Source: CAVQCX01 sp963775335
Lineage (GTDB): Bacteria > Pseudomonadota > Gammaproteobacteria > Chromatiales > Chromatiaceae
Reading direction: 5' to 3'
Assembly (NCBI GenBank): GCA_963775335.1
Contig: CAVZIJ010000006.1
Span: forward strand, 124,001 to 188,000
DNA: 64,000 bases
Under the pieces are notes generated by a model. It was not told the DNA's origin and did not search any database. It was given only the letters and a program-made list of their open reading frames with translations. This document shows positions 63,269 to 64,000 of this stretch, one piece after another (the stretch's first letter is position 1; the number at the start of each line of letters is the position of its first letter). The translations under genes and the position numbers were made by a program.

Positions 63269-64000
63269 GTGACCACTGAGCTGTCGGAAGAGGAAGGGGG
63301 TGATCTCGATCTGCTGTTCGAGATCGCCGTCGGCCATATTTGCCAGCACGAGGACCCCGAGGTATTCCTGACCTGGTTCAAACGCACGGCCCCCACGCTT
63401 GCACCGAGGCTGTTCGGCAAGATTGCGCCCGAGGACCGGCCCAACATGGCCTACTGGCTCGGCGTCAGCCTCTGGGACTCGACCCCGCTGCCTGGGAACG
63501 ACTACCGACCTTCGCCCCTGCCCTCCCCGGAGCGCAACAAACCCTGCCCCTGCGGGTCGGGACGCAAGTACAAGCACTGCTGCGGCCAGGTCCCCAGGCC
63601 CAAGCCCATGCCATTGGAGGTGATCTGGCCGATCGTGATCAGGAGCGCCAGTCCCCGCCACTGGTTGTCGGAGGCCAAGGCCGGGCGGCTCCCGGTTCTG
63701 GGGGTCGTAATGCTTGCGGGGCTCCTCCAGGAGGAGGGGCGTCCCAAGGATCTCATCAAGCTGCTCGACCCCGTGTTCGCAGGCCGCGCCGAGCGCCTCG
63801 ACTATCGCTTCGCGGACCTGATCGACATCCTGTGCGATGCCTATGACGAGGGCTACAGCACCGATCGCAAGAAGGCCGATCTGCTCGGACGCATGAGCAG
63901 CCACAAGGACCGCTCGATCCGCGCCGCAGCCAACCAGCGGCGGGCGGCCTGGCTCGAAGAGCTGGGCGACTCCGAGGGTGCCTGGGCGGCGCTCCAGGAG
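63269..64000 (+). CDS. SEC-C motif protein (partial, runs off the window)
   Basis: 244 codons are visible from GTG 63269, which has GGGAGAG upstream; no stop before the end. A SEC-C zinc motif, NKPCPCGSGRKYKHCCG, lies near residue 95. The rest is helical and acidic at the N-terminus and Arg/Ala-rich towards the end. It is not SecA, which carries this motif only at its extreme C-terminus. Starts 25 bp after metH, so it may be co-transcribed. Specific function unknown. Confidence 0.8.
   Translation, partial: MTTELSEEEGGDLDLLFEIAVGHICQHEDPEVFLTWFKRTAPTLAPRLFGKIAPEDRPNMAYWLGVSLWDSTPLPGNDYRPSPLPSPERNKPCPCGSGRKYKHCCGQVPRPKPMPLEVIWPIVIRSASPRHWLSEAKAGRLPVLGVVMLAGLLQEEGRPKDLIKLLDPVFAGRAERLDYRFADLIDILCDAYDEGYSTDRKKADLLGRMSSHKDRSIRAAANQRRAAWLEELGDSEGAWAALQE

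Overview
This GC-rich, gene-dense window reads as ordinary gammaproteobacterial chromosome. The sequences and gene order (atp operon-glmUS, mrcA/pilMNOPQ-aroKB-gltBD-hemE, priA, murA-hisGDC, degS/algW-petABC-sspAB) resemble the Chromatiales/Ectothiorhodospiraceae-Pseudomonas side of the class. I cannot fix the genus. I see no rRNA, tRNA, CRISPR array, prophage, insertion sequence or resistance gene.

Layout. 1-4494: end of atpH, then atpA-G-D-C, closed by a clear terminator. 4513-8439: SlyD-like isomerase, glmU and glmS (UDP-GlcNAc synthesis). 8516-13076: uvrD, hemW, a DUF3135 protein and rpmE with its terminator. 13170-16329: malic enzyme, malate dehydrogenase, a tiny possible citrate-synthase remnant, and a nucleotidyltransferase-like gene on the minus strand downstream of mrcA. 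16339-24174: mrcA (PBP1A) divergent from pilM-N-O-P-Q (type IV pilus assembly platform and secretin) across an AT-rich promoter region. 24219-37001: aroK, aroB, gltB, gltD, a large MscS-type channel, hemE and a membrane protein. 37002-37392: a repeat-rich gap between convergent genes. 37393-38875: fructosamine-kinase-like and HNH genes on the minus strand. 38876-39309: an AT-rich gap with two DnaA boxes just before priA. 39310-46104: priA, murA, hisG-D-C.

46122-49552 looks like an accessory block between conserved neighbours: a ChbG/YdjC-family deacetylase, a GtrA-like flippase and a polyprenyl-phosphate glycosyltransferase, then about 840 bp without a convincing gene. Together they suggest a lipid-linked (amino)sugar module. 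49553-56187: DUF465 protein, DegS/AlgW-like protease, Nif3-like protein, the cytochrome bc1 operon petABC, sspAB and a DUF3301 protein. 56262-59364: a macro-domain protein, a roughly 51-residue protein ending in a PEP/VPLPA-CTERM-like tail, a REP-like element, and a GMC oxidoreductase with its small subunit. 59527-64000: metH and the start of a SEC-C motif protein.

The best leads are the oriC-like DnaA-box region before priA, the deacetylase/flippase/glycosyltransferase block with its unexplained adjoining gap, and the CTERM microprotein. None is proven. Most of the window is conserved housekeeping DNA.
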